A stretch of 64,000 nucleotides of DNA from Actinomycetospora chiangmaiensis DSM 45062 (GCF_000379625.1 NZ_KB903244.1:250105-314104), one strand, 5' to 3'; shown: positions 26,403-36,640, counted from the stretch's first letter. Notes: generated by a model not told the origin, from the sequence alone. A program made the numbers and translations.

Positions 26403-26419
26403 GTGAGCACCTCCCGGCC

Positions 26420-26434
26420 GTACCCGCCGTCGGG
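26420..26434 (+). repeat. Dispersed 15-bp motif, one mismatch
   Basis: ACCCGCCGTCGGGAA between clgR and pgsA: a near-copy of ACCCGTCGTCGGGAA outside coding sequence. Confidence 0.45.
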
Positions 26435-26559
26435 AACCCAGCGGCCCCGCGGAGAGCCCGGCATCGATGACCGTTCCGACCACGGTACCGACTCCCGCGT
26501 CCCCGCGTCGGGGGCGAGCACCACGTTCACCGTGGGCGAACTGCCGGTCGGTCCGTCGG

Positions 26560-27153
26560 TCAGTGCAGCGCGGCACGGCGCAGGCGGACCGCCTGGGCGA
26601 CGTAGTCGAGCCCCGTCACGACGGTCACCACCACCGCGAGCAGGAACAACGTCGCCACGCCGGGCGCGGCCCAGGCCGGCAGCGGCATGATCGCGAGCCC
26701 CAGCGCGAAGGTCTGCAGCACCGTCTTGACCTTGCCGCCGCGGCTCGCGGGGATCACCCCGTGGCGCAGCACCCAGAAGCGCAGCGCGGTCACCCCGAGC
26801 TCGCGGACCGCGATGACGATCGTCACCCACCAGCCCAGCTCGCCGAGCACCGACAGCCCGATCAGCGCGGCCCCGACGAGGGCCTTGTCGGCGATCGGGT
26901 CGGCGATCTTGCCGAAGTCGGTGACGAGGCCCCAGCGCCGGGCGAACTCGCCGTCGAAGGAGTCGGTGACCGAGGCCAGGGCGAAGACGCCGAACGCGAT
27001 CCAGCGCCACCCGGCGTCGTGACCCCCGGCCGTGAACAGCGCCACGAGGAACACCGGGACGAGCACCAGCCGCGCCACGGTGAGCGCGTTGGCGATGTTG
27101 ACCAGTGGAACGACGCGATCCGCCGCGTTCCTATCCACGGCCTGCTGGGTCAC
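26560..27153 (-). CDS. pgsA: CDP-alcohol phosphatidyltransferase (PgsA-type)
   Basis: A 197-aa integral membrane enzyme with about six helices. The signature DG-x2-AR-x8-G-x3-D-x3-D is seen as [20 protein letters not shown] followed by IADK. This matches CDP-diacylglycerol-glycerol-3-phosphate phosphatidyltransferases (PgsA3, Rv2746c). The donor is CDP-DAG; the acceptor is probably glycerol-3-phosphate, though other alcohols cannot be excluded by reading. The GTG at 27153 overlaps the rimO stop (GTGA). Confidence 0.9.
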   Translation of the reverse strand: MTQQAVDRNAADRVVPLVNIANALTVARLVLVPVFLVALFTAGGHDAGWRWIAFGVFALASVTDSFDGEFARRWGLVTDFGKIADPIADKALVGAALIGLSVLGELGWWVTIVIAVRELGVTALRFWVLRHGVIPASRGGKVKTVLQTFALGLAIMPLPAWAAPGVATLFLLAVVVTVVTGLDYVAQAVRLRRAALH

Positions 27154-28826
27154 CGGGCGCCCGCCGCGGCGGGCTCACGGTCGACGGTGGGGGTGAGCAC
27201 CTCGAGGGCCTCGACGACGAGATCGACGCCGTCGGAGCCGACGACGCGGCCGCGCACCATCGCACCCCGGGTGAGGTCCGCGAGCAGGTCCTCGGAGCCG
27301 GTGAGCAGGCACTCCCCGTCGACGTCCGGGCCCTGGTGGGCGGCCCGGCCGATCCAGACGAGGTCGCCCGGCTCGGTGTCCTCGACGTCGTCCGGCCCGT
27401 CGTCCTCGGAGTCGGTGGGGTCGGTCAGGTCGGTCATCTCCGGCTCGGCGTCGAGACCCAGCTCGGCGAGGTCGAGGTCCTCGACGTCGGCGAGGTCGGG
27501 GTAGGCGGCCGCCGCGCCCTCGGAGAGCTCCTGGCGCTCGACGAGCACCTCGACCTCGGTGCCGATGCGGCGGGCGGCGCGGTCGGCGCTGACCACCTCG
27601 ACCAGCGAGGTGATCCGCTCGACACGGGCGGCGACCTCGGCGGGGTCGATCTTGTCGGGCAGGTCGGCGGCCTCGGTGCCGTCCTCGTCGGAGTAGCCGA
27701 ACACGCCGACGGCGTCGAGCTCGGCCTCCGACAGGAACGCCTCGAGCTCCGCGAGGTCGTCCTCGGTCTCGCCCGGGAAGCCTACGATGACGTTGGAGCG
27801 GATGCCGGCCTCGGGCGCGAGCGCGCGGATCTCGGCGCAGAGGGCGAGGAACGACTCGCGCGAGCCGAACCGGCGCATGCGGCGCAGCAGCGGGCCGGAG
27901 GCGTGCTGGAAGGAGAGGTCGAAGTAGTCGGCGACCTTCTCCGTCCGTGCGATCGCGGCCAGCAGCGGCGGGCGGACCTCGGCGGGCTGCAGGTACGACA
28001 CGCGGACGCGCCGCAGGCCGGGGACCTCCGCGAGCGAGCCGAGCAGCCGCTCGAGGGCTCCCCCGGCGGCACCGCGCGCGTCGATGTCCTTGCCGTAGGA
28101 CGTCGAGTTCTCGCTGACCAGCGTCACCTCGGCCACGCCGTGGTCGGCGAGCCAGGCCGCCTCCGCGACGACGTCCTGCGGCGCGCGGGACACGAACGCG
28201 CCGCGGAACGACGGGATCGCGCAGAAGGCGCAGCGCCGGTCGCAGCCGGAGGCGAGCTTGAGCGGGGCGACCGGCGCGTCGTCGAGGCGCTTGCGGGGCA
28301 CCTCGGGCAGCCAGTCGTGGCCGGGGATGCTGCCGTCGCGGACCGCCTCGGGCCGCTTCACCGGGCTGAGCGGGAGCAGGGCGCGACGGTCGGCGGGCTG
28401 GTGCGAGGCGAGCGGGCGGCCGGCCATGACGTCGTCGAGGCGCTCGCCGATCGACCCGTAGTGGTCGAAGCCCAGCACCGCCGTGGCCTCGGGGAGGGCC
28501 TCGGCCAGCTCCGTGCCGTAGCGCTCCGCCATGCAGCCGACCGCGACGACCTTCGTCCGGGTTCCTTCGGCCGCTCCCGCTGCAGCGAGCACCGCGTCGA
28601 CCGAGTCCTTCTTGGCCTGCTCGACGAAGGTGCAGGTGTTGACGAGGACGACGTCGGCGGTGCCGTCGTCGTCGGCGGAGATCTCCCAGCCCTCGGCGGC
28701 GAGCCGCCCGGCGAGCTCCTCGGAGTCGACGTCGTTGCGCGCGCACCCCAGGGTCACGAGCGCCACACGGCCCCGGGCTTCCTCCTGGGATGCGCCCGCG
28801 CGGGGAGAACCGGAACGCTGTGGCAC
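27150..28826 (-). CDS. rimO: Ribosomal protein uS12 (Asp) methylthiotransferase RimO
   Basis: A 558-aa radical-SAM enzyme that would methylthiolate the conserved Asp of ribosomal protein S12. The auxiliary-cluster cysteines are C28 (VTLGCARN), C65 (VNTCTFVE) and C98 (VGCMAER). The radical-SAM motif is CDRRCAFC at 195-202. RimO features include SYLQPAE and SFQHAS. Between the radical-SAM domain and the TRAM-like end ([20 protein letters not shown]) there is an acidic insert of roughly 50 aa ([37 protein letters not shown]), absent from typical 440-aa RimO. GTG 28826 is chosen: TACGCT-N6-GTG is a leaderless layout, and the longer frame overlaps the divergent acetyltransferase. Confidence 0.93.
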   Translation of the reverse strand: MPQRSGSPRAGASQEEARGRVALVTLGCARNDVDSEELAGRLAAEGWEISADDDGTADVVLVNTCTFVEQAKKDSVDAVLAAAGAAEGTRTKVVAVGCMAERYGTELAEALPEATAVLGFDHYGSIGERLDDVMAGRPLASHQPADRRALLPLSPVKRPEAVRDGSIPGHDWLPEVPRKRLDDAPVAPLKLASGCDRRCAFCAIPSFRGAFVSRAPQDVVAEAAWLADHGVAEVTLVSENSTSYGKDIDARGAAGGALERLLGSLAEVPGLRRVRVSYLQPAEVRPPLLAAIARTEKVADYFDLSFQHASGPLLRRMRRFGSRESFLALCAEIRALAPEAGIRSNVIVGFPGETEDDLAELEAFLSEAELDAVGVFGYSDEDGTEAADLPDKIDPAEVAARVERITSLVEVVSADRAARRIGTEVEVLVERQELSEGAAAAYPDLADVEDLDLAELGLDAEPEMTDLTDPTDSEDDGPDDVEDTEPGDLVWIGRAAHQGPDVDGECLLTGSEDLLADLTRGAMVRGRVVGSDGVDLVVEALEVLTPTVDREPAAAGAR

Positions 28827-28832
28827 CCGTCC

Positions 28833-28838
28833 AGCGTA
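28833..28838 (-). promoter_or_regulatory. Putative -10 element of rimO (TACGCT, 6 nt before GTG)
   Basis: TACGCT on the minus strand, then GGACGG and GTG. The spacing places the transcript start at or next to the start codon. Confidence 0.55.
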
Positions 28839-28873
28839 GACGCACCCGGACCCGCCGCCGGTCGTCCGGTGCC

Positions 28874-28879
28874 TACAGT
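28874..28879 (+). promoter_or_regulatory. Putative -10 element of the acetyltransferase gene (TACAGT, 8 nt before GTG)
   Basis: TACAGT, then 8 nt and GTG 28888. It is divergent from the rimO promoter 35 bp away. Confidence 0.5.
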
Positions 28880-28887
28880 GGCACCCC

Positions 28888-29412
28888 GTGTCTCCGCCGT
28901 CGCCGTCGCCGTCGTCCCCGGTCCTGCTGCGACGCGCCCGGACGGCCGACGTCCGCGGGATCAAGGCCCTCGTCGACTCCTTCGCCGACGACAACATCCT
29001 GCTGCGCAAACCGCTGGTCACCCTGTACGAGACCGTGCAGGAGTTCCGGGTGGCGGTGCGGGGCCGCGAGGTCGTGGGCTGCGGCGCGCTGCACGTGCTG
29101 TGGGAGAACCTCGGGGAGGTCCGCACCATCGCCGTGCACCCGTCGACGCAGGGCGGTGGTGTCGGACACACCCTCGTCGAGGAACTCATCGCCCAGGCGC
29201 GCGCCCTCGGTCTGGCGAGCCTGTTCGTGCTGACGTTCGAGGTCGACTTCTTCCTGCGCCACGGCTTCCGCGAGATCGACGGCTCGCCGGTGAGCCAGGA
29301 GATCTACGTCGAGATGATGCAGTCGGCCGACGAGGGCGTCGCGGAGTTCCTCGACCTCGCCTACGTGAAGCCGAACACCCTCGGCAACACGCGGATGCTG
29401 CTCGACCTGTAG
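28888..29412 (+). CDS. argA: Amino-acid N-acetyltransferase (Rv2747-type ArgA)
   Basis: A 174-aa GNAT protein. The acetyl-CoA pyrophosphate loop reads [20 protein letters not shown], and the later FLRHGFREI segment completes the fold. Length and neighbours (pgsA on one side, ftsK on the other) match M. tuberculosis Rv2747, shown to acetylate L-glutamate/glutamine at the first arginine-biosynthesis step. The N-terminus is Ser/Pro-rich ([17 protein letters not shown]). The start is GTG, with a near-leaderless promoter. It is convergent with the membrane protein at 29416, 3 nt away. Confidence 0.88.
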   Translation: MSPPSPSPSSPVLLRRARTADVRGIKALVDSFADDNILLRKPLVTLYETVQEFRVAVRGREVVGCGALHVLWENLGEVRTIAVHPSTQGGGVGHTLVEELIAQARALGLASLFVLTFEVDFFLRHGFREIDGSPVSQEIYVEMMQSADEGVAEFLDLAYVKPNTLGNTRMLLDL

Positions 29413-29415
29413 CTC

Positions 29416-30735
29416 TCAGGCGGCCCGCGCGGGGCCTTCGTCCACGACGACGGGCGGCGCGACGGGCAGGTCGCCGGCGTCGGCGGGCGCGCCGGTCGGC
29501 AGGACGACCCGCACGGCCAGCGTGCCGCTCGTGGCGATCACGTCGACGGTGCCGCCCAGCACGGCCGCCCGCTCGGCGAGGGCGGGCGGGAGGTCGGTGG
29601 CCCGTCGTCCCCGCCCGGAGGTCACCTCGAGGGTGACGGCGTCCGCGCGGTGCTCGACGGACACGCTCGCCGGGACCGGCCCGGGGCACGAGGCGACGTC
29701 AGCGACGAGGTCGCTGAGCAGCCGCGCGGCGAGCAGGCCCACCTCGGGACGGTCCGTCGCGGGCACCCCGCACACCACGACCGACGGCGGGCGCCCGGCC
29801 CGGCGCACGTCGCCGAGCGCGGCCTGCTGGGCGTCGGCCACCAGCATGGCGACGCGCCCGGCGTCGAGGGTCGCGGCGAGGACGGTCTGCGGCCGGCCCG
29901 CCGGGTCGACCACGGTCAGGGCGGGCAGCACGCCGGCGAGGCGGTGCCGGGCCACCCGGGCGCGGCGGGCCTCGGCCGCGCCGGAGGCGAGCACCGCGAG
30001 CTCGTGCACGAGGGTCCGGTGCACGACCGGCGCGAGCCCCAGCCGGCCGTGGGCGTCGCAGCGCCCGAGCGCGTCGACCGCCCCGAGCCAGCGGCGGCGA
30101 CGGGCCGCGTCGGCGCGGCGGCGACGGTGGAGCCCGAGGCCCCACGCCGCGGCGAGTACGACCCCGAGGAGCAGGCAGGCCCCCGACTCCGGTGTGGTGC
30201 CGGTCGGCAGGTCCACCGCACCGGCGACCACCCCGGCCGCGGGAGCGGCCGTCGTCGCGAACGGAGCGGCGACGACGAGGACACCGAGCACGACGGCGAG
30301 CCCGAGGGCGGAGGCGGTCGGCGGGGCGTGGCGGGCGGTGAGGGCGATCGCGACGGCGAGGACGAGCACCAGCAGCGGCCCGGCGGCCACCGACGCGGGC
30401 AGCAGGACCACCACGAGCGCGAGGAGCGCGAGCATCGCGGCGCCCACGGCGGTCCCGACGACGAGCCACGGCCAGCGGCCGCGCCCGGGTCGCGTCGGGC
30501 TCTCGACGGTCGGGAGGCCGCCGAGGGCGGCCGCCCGGCTCGCGGCGTCGAGCGCCGCGGCGGCGTGCCCGGCGGCCTCGTCGTCCAGGGCGGACTCGAG
30601 GCGGTGGAGGTGGTCGACGACGACGGCCCGCAGGTCGCCCGCCACCCGGTCGCGTTCCCGGGCGACGGCGCCCGGCACGTCCGGACCGACCGTCTCGACC
30701 GTCCGCGCTGCGTCCTGCTCCTCGTCACCGATCAT
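29416..30735 (-). CDS. Membrane protein with degenerate histidine-kinase-like ends
   Basis: The product is 439 aa. The N-terminal RERDRVAGDLRAVVVDHLHR resembles a HisKA_3 dimerisation helix (ERxRIARELHD...), but the phospho-acceptor His position is Arg. About six hydrophobic segments follow (residues about 90-210). The C-terminal LLSDLVADVASCPGP, VSVEHRADAVTLEVTSGRG and LAERAAVLGGTVDVIATSG resemble a HATPase_c fold that lacks the N-box Asn and the DxGxG motif. Kinase activity is therefore unlikely. The helix lies before the membrane domain, the reverse of normal kinases. ATG 30735 is chosen for its GGGAG site. It is downstream of ftsK (87 nt) on the same strand. The role is unknown. Confidence 0.65.
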   Translation of the reverse strand: MIGDEEQDAARTVETVGPDVPGAVARERDRVAGDLRAVVVDHLHRLESALDDEAAGHAAAALDAASRAAALGGLPTVESPTRPGRGRWPWLVVGTAVGAAMLALLALVVVLLPASVAAGPLLVLVLAVAIALTARHAPPTASALGLAVVLGVLVVAAPFATTAAPAAGVVAGAVDLPTGTTPESGACLLLGVVLAAAWGLGLHRRRRADAARRRRWLGAVDALGRCDAHGRLGLAPVVHRTLVHELAVLASGAAEARRARVARHRLAGVLPALTVVDPAGRPQTVLAATLDAGRVAMLVADAQQAALGDVRRAGRPPSVVVCGVPATDRPEVGLLAARLLSDLVADVASCPGPVPASVSVEHRADAVTLEVTSGRGRRATDLPPALAERAAVLGGTVDVIATSGTLAVRVVLPTGAPADAGDLPVAPPVVVDEGPARAA

Positions 30736-30822
30736 GTCCGCCACTCCCGACCCCCGGAGGAACCAGCCGGGAGGCAGCCTGACAGACCACCCTGTGTGCC
30801 CTCGCGGGACACGCGCACACGA

Positions 30823-33492
30823 TCAGGCGTCCACCCGATCCGGGTCCTCGGAGCCGGGATCCCCGTCGTCGGGAACGGCGGCCGGCGCCGGCTCGCCGCG
30901 GATCGAGGCGAGCAGGTCGGGCAGCTCGTCGGGCTTGAACAGCACGTCACGGGCCTTGGACCCCTCGCTGGGGCCGACGACCCCGCGCGTCTCGAGCAGG
31001 TCCATGAGGCGGCCGGCCTTCGCGAACCCGACGCGCAGCTTGCGCTGCAGCATCGACGTCGAGCCGAACTGGCTGGTGACGATGAGTTCCGCCGCCTGCA
31101 GCAGGACGTCGAGGTCGTCGCCGATGTCCGGGTCGATCTCCTTCTTCTCGGCCGCGGCCTCGGTGGTGACGGAGTCGTCGTAGTCCGGGTCGGCCTGGGA
31201 CTTCGCGAAGTCGACCATCGCCTGGATCTCGTCGTCGCCGACGAAGGCACCCTGCAGGCGGTTGGTCTTGCCCGCGCCCATCGGCAGGAAGAGCGCGTCG
31301 CCCATGCCGATCAGCTTCTCGGCGCCCGGCTGGTCGAGGATGACCCGCGAGTCGGTGAGCGAGCTGGTGGCGAACGCGAGCCGCGACGGCACGTTCGTCT
31401 TGATCAGGCCGGTGACGACGTCGACCGAGGGCCGCTGCGTCGCGAGCACCAGGTGGATGCCGGCCGCACGCGCCTTCTGCGTGATGCGGACGATCGCCTC
31501 CTCGACGTCGCGCGGGGCGGTCATCATGAGGTCGGCGAGCTCGTCGACGATCGCCATGATGTACGGGTAGGGCCGGTACACCCGCTCCGAGCCGAGCGGC
31601 GCCTGGATCTTCCCCGAGCGCACGTGCTCGTTGAACACGTCGATGTGCCGCACGCGGTTGGCCTGCATGTCCGCGTAGCGCTGCTCCATCTCCTCGACGA
31701 GCCACTGCAGCGCGGTCGCGGCCTTCTTCGGCGAGGTGATGATCGGCGTGATCAGGTGCGGGATGCCCTCGTAGGGCGTCAGCTCGACCATCTTCGGGTC
31801 GATGAGGATCATCCGGACCTCGTCCGGCGTCGCCCGCGCCAGCAGTGAGACCAGCATCGAGTTGACGAAGCTGGACTTACCGGAGCCGGTGGACCCCGCC
31901 ACCAGCAGGTGCGGCATCTTCGCGAGGTTCGCCAGCACCATCTGGCCCTCGATGTCCTTGCCCAGGCCGATGACCATCGGGTGCGTCTCGCGGCGGGCCG
32001 TGTTCGAGGAGAGCACGTCCGCCAGCCGGACCATCTCGCGGTCGGAGTTCGGCACCTCGATGCCGACCGCCGACTTCCCCGGGATGGGCGCGAGCAGCCG
32101 GACGTTGTCCGTCGCCGCGGCGTAGGCCAGGTTGCGGTGCAGCTGCGTGATCTTCTCGACCTTCACGCCGTGGCCGAGCTCCACCTCGTACCGGGTGACC
32201 GTCGGGCCGCGCACGAAGCCGGTGACCTGCGCGTCGATCTTGAACTGCTCCAGCACGCCGGTGATCGCGTCGATCATGGCGTCGTTCGCGGCGGACCGGG
32301 CCTTCGGCGGGTCGCCCGCAACCAGCAGGTCGGGCGGCGGCAGGTGGTAGTCCCGCTCCCCCTCCGGCGGCTCGCGGTGGCTCGAGAACGACTGCGCGGC
32401 CTGCGGGTCGGTCTCGGAGTCCTCGACGACGGGGGGCGTCTCGGGGATCTCCGCCGCCGGGCGCCGCTTCTTCGCCGGCTCCTTCGCGACGGCGGGTTCG
32501 GGCCTCTCGACGACGGGTGGCTCGGGCTCGGCGGGCCGCTCGACCGGCTCCGAGAGGTGGTCGCGGTGGCGGGCCGGGTGGGCGTCGGCCTCGAGCGACT
32601 CGGCCGCGTCCTCGTCGACGGCCTTCCTGCGGCGTCGCCGGGGCTTCTCGATGACCTCGGTCTCGGCGACGTCCGCCGTGTCCGTGGTGTCCGTGGTGTC
32701 CTCGACGTCCTCGGGGCTGCCCCACTCGTCGTCGTAGTCCTCGTCGAACGCCTCCCCGGTGACCAGGCAACGCACGCGCCGCGGGACGTCGCGGACGGGC
32801 GTGCCGGTGAGCACGAGCAGCCCGAACGCGCCGACCAGCACGAGCACCGGCATGGCGATCCACACCGTCACGCCCGCGGTCAGCGGGTCGGCGAGCCACG
32901 CGCCGATCACCCCTCCCCCGGCCTGCCGCCCGGCGAGGGGCGCGGGGGCGCCGACCGAGAGGTGCCAGGCCCCGAGCACGCCGAGGGTGAGCAGGAGGGC
33001 ACCGACCACGGTGCGCGGCCGCGTCTCGGGATTCGGGTCGGTGCGCATGAGCAACACGGCGATCCCGACGAGCACCACCGGGAGCGCGAGGGCCAGCGAC
33101 CCCAGCACCGTCCGGAACGCGATCTGGATACCGGCGCCGATCGGGCCGCCCGCGCCGAGCCACAGCCCGGCCGCCGTGACCAGCGCGAGCACGACCAGCG
33201 CGAGCGCGACCCCGTCCCGACGGTGCGCCGCGTCGATCTCCCGCCCGCGCCCGATGGTGCGGGCGACCGACCCGAGGCCGCGCGCCGTGAGCGTCCACGC
33301 GCCGCGCATCCCGCGGACGAACGGCCCCGGCCCGGTCCGCCGCGACGCCGGCCGGCGCGCCGGGGGCTTGCGGGCGGGCGTCCGGCGACCGGACCTGGAC
33401 CGCGACGGCTGGGCGGTCGCGACCGTGCGCCCCGGCGTCCGCCCACCGGTGAGCGGGCGGCTGCGCTGCGAACGCGTGTCGGTACGGGCCAT
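30823..33492 (-). CDS. ftsK: DNA translocase FtsK/SpoIIIE
   Basis: An 889-aa septal DNA pump. The N-terminus is very basic (Arg/Pro/Thr-rich, about 65 aa). Four to five membrane segments then occupy about 75-235, and an acidic/Pro-rich linker about 240-400. The motor has Walker A GSTGSGKS near 532-539 and Walker B ([12 protein letters not shown]). A C-terminal winged-helix gamma domain ([20 protein letters not shown] and then [15 protein letters not shown]) follows, which reads chromosome orientation motifs. ATG 33492 ([11 protein letters not shown]) is chosen over the upstream frame because of TACCGT-N7-ATG. The C-terminal tail ([17 protein letters not shown]) carries an antisense near-copy of the dispersed motif. 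Confidence 0.96.
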   Translation of the reverse strand: MARTDTRSQRSRPLTGGRTPGRTVATAQPSRSRSGRRTPARKPPARRPASRRTGPGPFVRGMRGAWTLTARGLGSVARTIGRGREIDAAHRRDGVALALVVLALVTAAGLWLGAGGPIGAGIQIAFRTVLGSLALALPVVLVGIAVLLMRTDPNPETRPRTVVGALLLTLGVLGAWHLSVGAPAPLAGRQAGGGVIGAWLADPLTAGVTVWIAMPVLVLVGAFGLLVLTGTPVRDVPRRVRCLVTGEAFDEDYDDEWGSPEDVEDTTDTTDTADVAETEVIEKPRRRRRKAVDEDAAESLEADAHPARHRDHLSEPVERPAEPEPPVVERPEPAVAKEPAKKRRPAAEIPETPPVVEDSETDPQAAQSFSSHREPPEGERDYHLPPPDLLVAGDPPKARSAANDAMIDAITGVLEQFKIDAQVTGFVRGPTVTRYEVELGHGVKVEKITQLHRNLAYAAATDNVRLLAPIPGKSAVGIEVPNSDREMVRLADVLSSNTARRETHPMVIGLGKDIEGQMVLANLAKMPHLLVAGSTGSGKSSFVNSMLVSLLARATPDEVRMILIDPKMVELTPYEGIPHLITPIITSPKKAATALQWLVEEMEQRYADMQANRVRHIDVFNEHVRSGKIQAPLGSERVYRPYPYIMAIVDELADLMMTAPRDVEEAIVRITQKARAAGIHLVLATQRPSVDVVTGLIKTNVPSRLAFATSSLTDSRVILDQPGAEKLIGMGDALFLPMGAGKTNRLQGAFVGDDEIQAMVDFAKSQADPDYDDSVTTEAAAEKKEIDPDIGDDLDVLLQAAELIVTSQFGSTSMLQRKLRVGFAKAGRLMDLLETRGVVGPSEGSKARDVLFKPDELPDLLASIRGEPAPAAVPDDGDPGSEDPDRVDA
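30861..30875 (+). repeat. Dispersed 15-bp motif, one mismatch
   Basis: CCCCGTCGTCGGGAA, antisense within the last codons of ftsK: a near-copy of ACCCGTCGTCGGGAA. Confidence 0.5.
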
Positions 33493-33499
33493 GGCGGAC

Positions 33500-33505
33500 A
33501 CGGTA
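33500..33505 (-). promoter_or_regulatory. Putative -10 element of ftsK (TACCGT, 7 nt before ATG)
   Basis: TACCGT on the minus strand, 7 nt, then ATG. The thyX promoter has the same extended string GGTTACCGTG. Confidence 0.5.
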
Positions 33506-33583
33506 ACCGCGGCGCCCCACACGCCCCGGGAGCCACACGCGTCCGGCCGGGTGTCGGAGTCGTCGCATTCCGCTGTGGTCCGG

Positions 33584-33655
33584 CGACGAGACGTCACCCG
33601 TCGGGCTGCTACTGACATCCGGCGACACCGCGGCGAGACGTCACCTGTCGGGCTG
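33584..33655. repeat. Tandem pair of 25-bp direct repeats upstream of ftsK
   Basis: The copies at 33584-33608 and 33631-33655 match at 23 of 25 positions (core GAGACGTCACC[C/T]GTCGGGCTG), 47 bp apart, each near TCCGGCGAC. They lie between ftsK and the MFS gene, where no gene is seen. They could be a paired protein-binding site or a small duplication. Confidence 0.6.
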
Positions 33656-33688
33656 TGGCACCACCGCGCGGGCCGGCAGCGAACGGGC

Positions 33689-34876
33689 TCAGGCGACGCG
33701 GGCGGCCCAGCGGCGCACGATCACCGGGGCGACACCCGCGACCACGGCCGTGACCACGCCCAGGGCGAGGACGGCGGCGGAGAGGCCGCCGAGCGGGACG
33801 GCGACGGCGAGCAGCACGAGCGGGCAGAAGAACTGGCCGATGAACATCGCGGCGGTCCACATCCCGGTGCCGCGGCCGCGTTCGGCGAAGCCGAGGCCGG
33901 ACAGGGCCCAGGTCAGCAGGGTCGGGAGCAGCAGGCCGGTCCCCGCCGAGGCGATCACGGCCCCGACGGCGATCACCACCACCGACGACGTCAGCCCGAC
34001 GACGACCAGACCGACCGCCGCAAGACCGAGCGCGACCGGCAGCAGCACGCGGGTGCCCCGGCCCGAAACGCGACCGAAGGTGAAGCCGCCGACCGCCGTG
34101 GCGAGCGAGGCCACGGCGCTGACCAGCCCGATGGTGGCGGTGGAGCCGACGCCGACCGAGGCGAGCACGAGCGAGAGCTCGGCGATCGGGGTGTAGAAGA
34201 CGATGCCGCCGAACAGGCTCACGAGGCACGGCACCGCGATCAGGCGCCACGGGATCGGGGGCAGCGCGGCGGCCGGGGTGCGGCCGGTGGAGCGGACGAA
34301 CACCGCGGCGAGCACCGCGATCACGAGGCTGGAGACGTAGAGGACGAACGGCGCCCGCCAGCTCACGGCGCCGAGCGCCCCGCCGAGGGCGAAGAAGACG
34401 GTGGCGGCGAGGGTGGTCGCGATCGTCTGCCGGGCGAACCAGCGGTCGCGGGTGGGGCCCGCGAAGAGGTCGGCGAGCAGGGTGGTGCAGGCGGTCATGA
34501 TCGCGGCCTCGCAGATCCCCACCCCGACGCGGCTGGCGACGATCGCCACCAGCGAGTCCAGGTAGAGCGGCGCGGTGCCGAACAGCGCGTAGACCACGAG
34601 CGCGACGACGAGCACCCGCTTGCGGCCCGCCGCGTCGACCAGGCGGCCCGCCACCGGGGCGAGCAGGCCGATCATGAGGGCCGGGGCGGTGAGGACGACC
34701 GGGACGAGGACCTGGACCCCGGCCGTCGTCGCGAAGGCGTCCATCATCCGCGGCAGCACCGGGGCGAGGAGGACCGAACCGAGGATCGGCAAGCAGCTGC
34801 CCGCCAGCAGGATGGCGCCCTGCCCGACCGCGCGACCCGTCGTCGGGGGCGCCCCCTGCTGCTGTGTGACCGTCAC
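33689..34876 (-). CDS. MFS transporter
   Basis: A 395-aa major facilitator with about 12 hydrophobic segments. The loop 2-3 motif is [15 protein letters not shown], and the motif-C-like region is [20 protein letters not shown]. The short N-terminus [16 protein letters not shown] is cytoplasmic. GTG 34876 is preferred over the upstream frame because AGGGAGG lies 6 nt before it. It follows the LysR gene in the same direction (about 80-nt gap), so the LysR protein may control it. Substrate unknown. Confidence 0.88.
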   Translation of the reverse strand: MTVTQQQGAPPTTGRAVGQGAILLAGSCLPILGSVLLAPVLPRMMDAFATTAGVQVLVPVVLTAPALMIGLLAPVAGRLVDAAGRKRVLVVALVVYALFGTAPLYLDSLVAIVASRVGVGICEAAIMTACTTLLADLFAGPTRDRWFARQTIATTLAATVFFALGGALGAVSWRAPFVLYVSSLVIAVLAAVFVRSTGRTPAAALPPIPWRLIAVPCLVSLFGGIVFYTPIAELSLVLASVGVGSTATIGLVSAVASLATAVGGFTFGRVSGRGTRVLLPVALGLAAVGLVVVGLTSSVVVIAVGAVIASAGTGLLLPTLLTWALSGLGFAERGRGTGMWTAAMFIGQFFCPLVLLAVAVPLGGLSAAVLALGVVTAVVAGVAPVIVRRWAARVA

Positions 34877-34957
34877 GGCCGACCTCCCTGTCGTCCTGGA
34901 TGGGGCCGTGATCGGCACCACAGCGGAGTCTCGGGGCGGGTCGCGGGTGATCGGAAA

Positions 34958-35947
34958 TCACTCCGGTTGGGGGGCACCATCCACGGGATCGATGGTCGGC
35001 AGCCCGCGGCACACCTCGGCGAGCAGGCTGCGCAGCCACCGGTGGGCCGGGTCGGCGTCGTACATCGGGTGCCACCAGAACGCCTCGACGAGCGGTGAGG
35101 TGGTGATCGGGCACGGCAGCACCCGCAGCCCGTCGGCGGGCCGCAGCCGCGCGGCGAGCCGTCCCTGGACGAGGGCGACGCGGTCGGTGCCGGCCACCAG
35201 CTCGGGGATGGGGAGGAACGACTCCACGACCACCTGGGCGCGCGGCTCGATCCCGTGCCCGCGGAGCTGCTGGGCGGCGGGCGTGAAGGCGGTCGGGCGG
35301 TGGTAGACGGTGACCCAGGGCAGGGCGGCGAGGTCGTCGAGGGTGATCCGCTCCCCCACCCGCGGGTTCGACACCGCGACCAGCACCACCCAGTGGTCCT
35401 CGTAGAGGTCGAGGAACGGCATGTCGTCGATGAACCCGTGCGGGATGAACAGGCCGTCCACGGCGCGCAACCGGTCGGCCGCGCCGGCGATGTCCTCCGG
35501 CCGATGCGGGCACAGCCGCAGCCGTGCGGCGGGGGCGGCCCGGGCGAACGCGGCGGCCAACGGGGCGCCGAGCACGCTCGTGGCGTAGTCGGACACGAGG
35601 AGGGTGAACTCGCGGGTGGTGGCGGCGGGGTCGAAGTCGGGTGCCGCCGAGAACACCCGCTCGATGCCCGCAACGGCGGCCTCGGTGCGGTCGACGAGGC
35701 GCACGGCGAGGGGGGTCAGCTCGTAGCGGTTGCCGACCCGGGTGAGCAGCTCGTCGCCGAAGTGGCGGCGCAGCCGGGCGAGCGCCGCGCTGACGGCGGG
35801 CTGGGAGAGCCCGAGCGCGGCGGCCGCGCGCGTGACGTTGCGCTCCGCGAGCAGCGCGCGCAGCGACAGCAGCAGGTTGAGGTCGAGGTTGACCAGTCGG
35901 GTGAGGGCCGACCGCTCGACCACCGGCGGCCCGGGCTCGGCGCGCAT
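34958..35947 (-). CDS. LysR-family transcriptional regulator (NodD-like subgroup)
   Basis: A 329-aa regulator. The N-terminal winged helix LDLNLLLSLRALLAERNVTR and AAAALGLSQPAVSAALARLR is close to the NodD/LinR/SyrM subgroup in wording (LxxLDLNLLxxLxALLxExxVTRAA). A periplasmic-binding-protein-like effector domain follows (VVLVAVSNPRVGERITLDD). ATG 35947 is used; ATG 35965 and the frame start at 35995 are alternatives. The HAD phosphatase stop is 25 nt upstream and the MFS gene follows, all on the minus strand. Control of the MFS gene is an inference from adjacency. Confidence 0.88.
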   Translation of the reverse strand: MRAEPGPPVVERSALTRLVNLDLNLLLSLRALLAERNVTRAAAALGLSQPAVSAALARLRRHFGDELLTRVGNRYELTPLAVRLVDRTEAAVAGIERVFSAAPDFDPAATTREFTLLVSDYATSVLGAPLAAAFARAAPAARLRLCPHRPEDIAGAADRLRAVDGLFIPHGFIDDMPFLDLYEDHWVVLVAVSNPRVGERITLDDLAALPWVTVYHRPTAFTPAAQQLRGHGIEPRAQVVVESFLPIPELVAGTDRVALVQGRLAARLRPADGLRVLPCPITTSPLVEAFWWHPMYDADPAHRWLRSLLAEVCRGLPTIDPVDGAPQPE

Positions 35948-35972
35948 CGCACAGGCATACCGCATCGACCCG

Positions 35973-36629
35973 CTACTGCGGGGTGGACACCTCACGGCGG
36001 ACGTGGTCGAGGAGCTCGGTGAGGTCGTGCGCGACGAACTCCGCGCCCGCCTCGGTGAGCTCGTCGGCCGAGAAGCCGCCGGTGCGGACCGCGAGGAACG
36101 GCACCCCGGCCCGGACGCCGGCCTGCCCGTCCCACACCGAGTCGCCGATGAGGACCGCGTCCCCGCTGTGCTCCCGCTCGAGCGCGAGCTCGATGAGGTC
36201 CGGGGCCGGCTTGCTGGCCTCGACGTCGCCGGAGGTGATGACGTCGTCGGCGTACGAGCGGCCGTCGATCAGGTCGAGGAAGTGCTCGGCGTGCTTGCTG
36301 CCGCCCGACGTCGCGAGGACCATCCGCAGCCCCTGGTCGCGTAGCCCCCGCAGGAGCTGCTCGGTCTCGGCGAAGGGCGCGACCTCGTCGATGAGGCCGT
36401 CGAACTCCTCGGAGTGCTCGGAGCGCAGGTCGTCGCCGTGCGCGTCCTCGACCTCCTGGGAGGTCACGTGGGCGACCAGCTGGTCGCCGCCCATCCCGAT
36501 CGCGCGGTGCAGATGCCACACGGGGACGGTGATGTCGTGGCGGCGGAACGCGCGGTACCACGCCAGCGCGTGCTGGTAGTTGGAGTCGACCAGGGTGCCG
36601 TCGACGTCGAGGATCACGGTGTCCGCCAT
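35973..36629 (-). CDS. HAD-superfamily hydrolase (phosphoglycolate-phosphatase-like)
   Basis: A 218-aa subfamily IA HAD phosphatase. Motif I is DVDGTLVDS with the nucleophile Asp, motif II is the Thr/Ser in LATSGG, motif III is the Lys in SKPAPD, and motif IV is IGDSVWD. The small alpha-helical cap lies between motifs I and II. The substrate is not predictable. ATG 36629 (MADTVILDVDG) fits the family start; the frame extends to 36674. A perfect copy of the dispersed 15-bp motif lies just upstream (36641-36655). Confidence 0.88.
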   Translation of the reverse strand: MADTVILDVDGTLVDSNYQHALAWYRAFRRHDITVPVWHLHRAIGMGGDQLVAHVTSQEVEDAHGDDLRSEHSEEFDGLIDEVAPFAETEQLLRGLRDQGLRMVLATSGGSKHAEHFLDLIDGRSYADDVITSGDVEASKPAPDLIELALEREHSGDAVLIGDSVWDGQAGVRAGVPFLAVRTGGFSADELTEAGAEFVAHDLTELLDHVRREVSTPQ

Positions 36630-36640
36630 GGCCGCGCGGG

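Noticed and set aside
26403-26559. ClgR-type operator (CGC-N5-GCG) upstream of clgR
   Set aside because: Only a CGC-N6-GCG near-match was found; the spacing is wrong and this pattern is cheap in GC-rich DNA.
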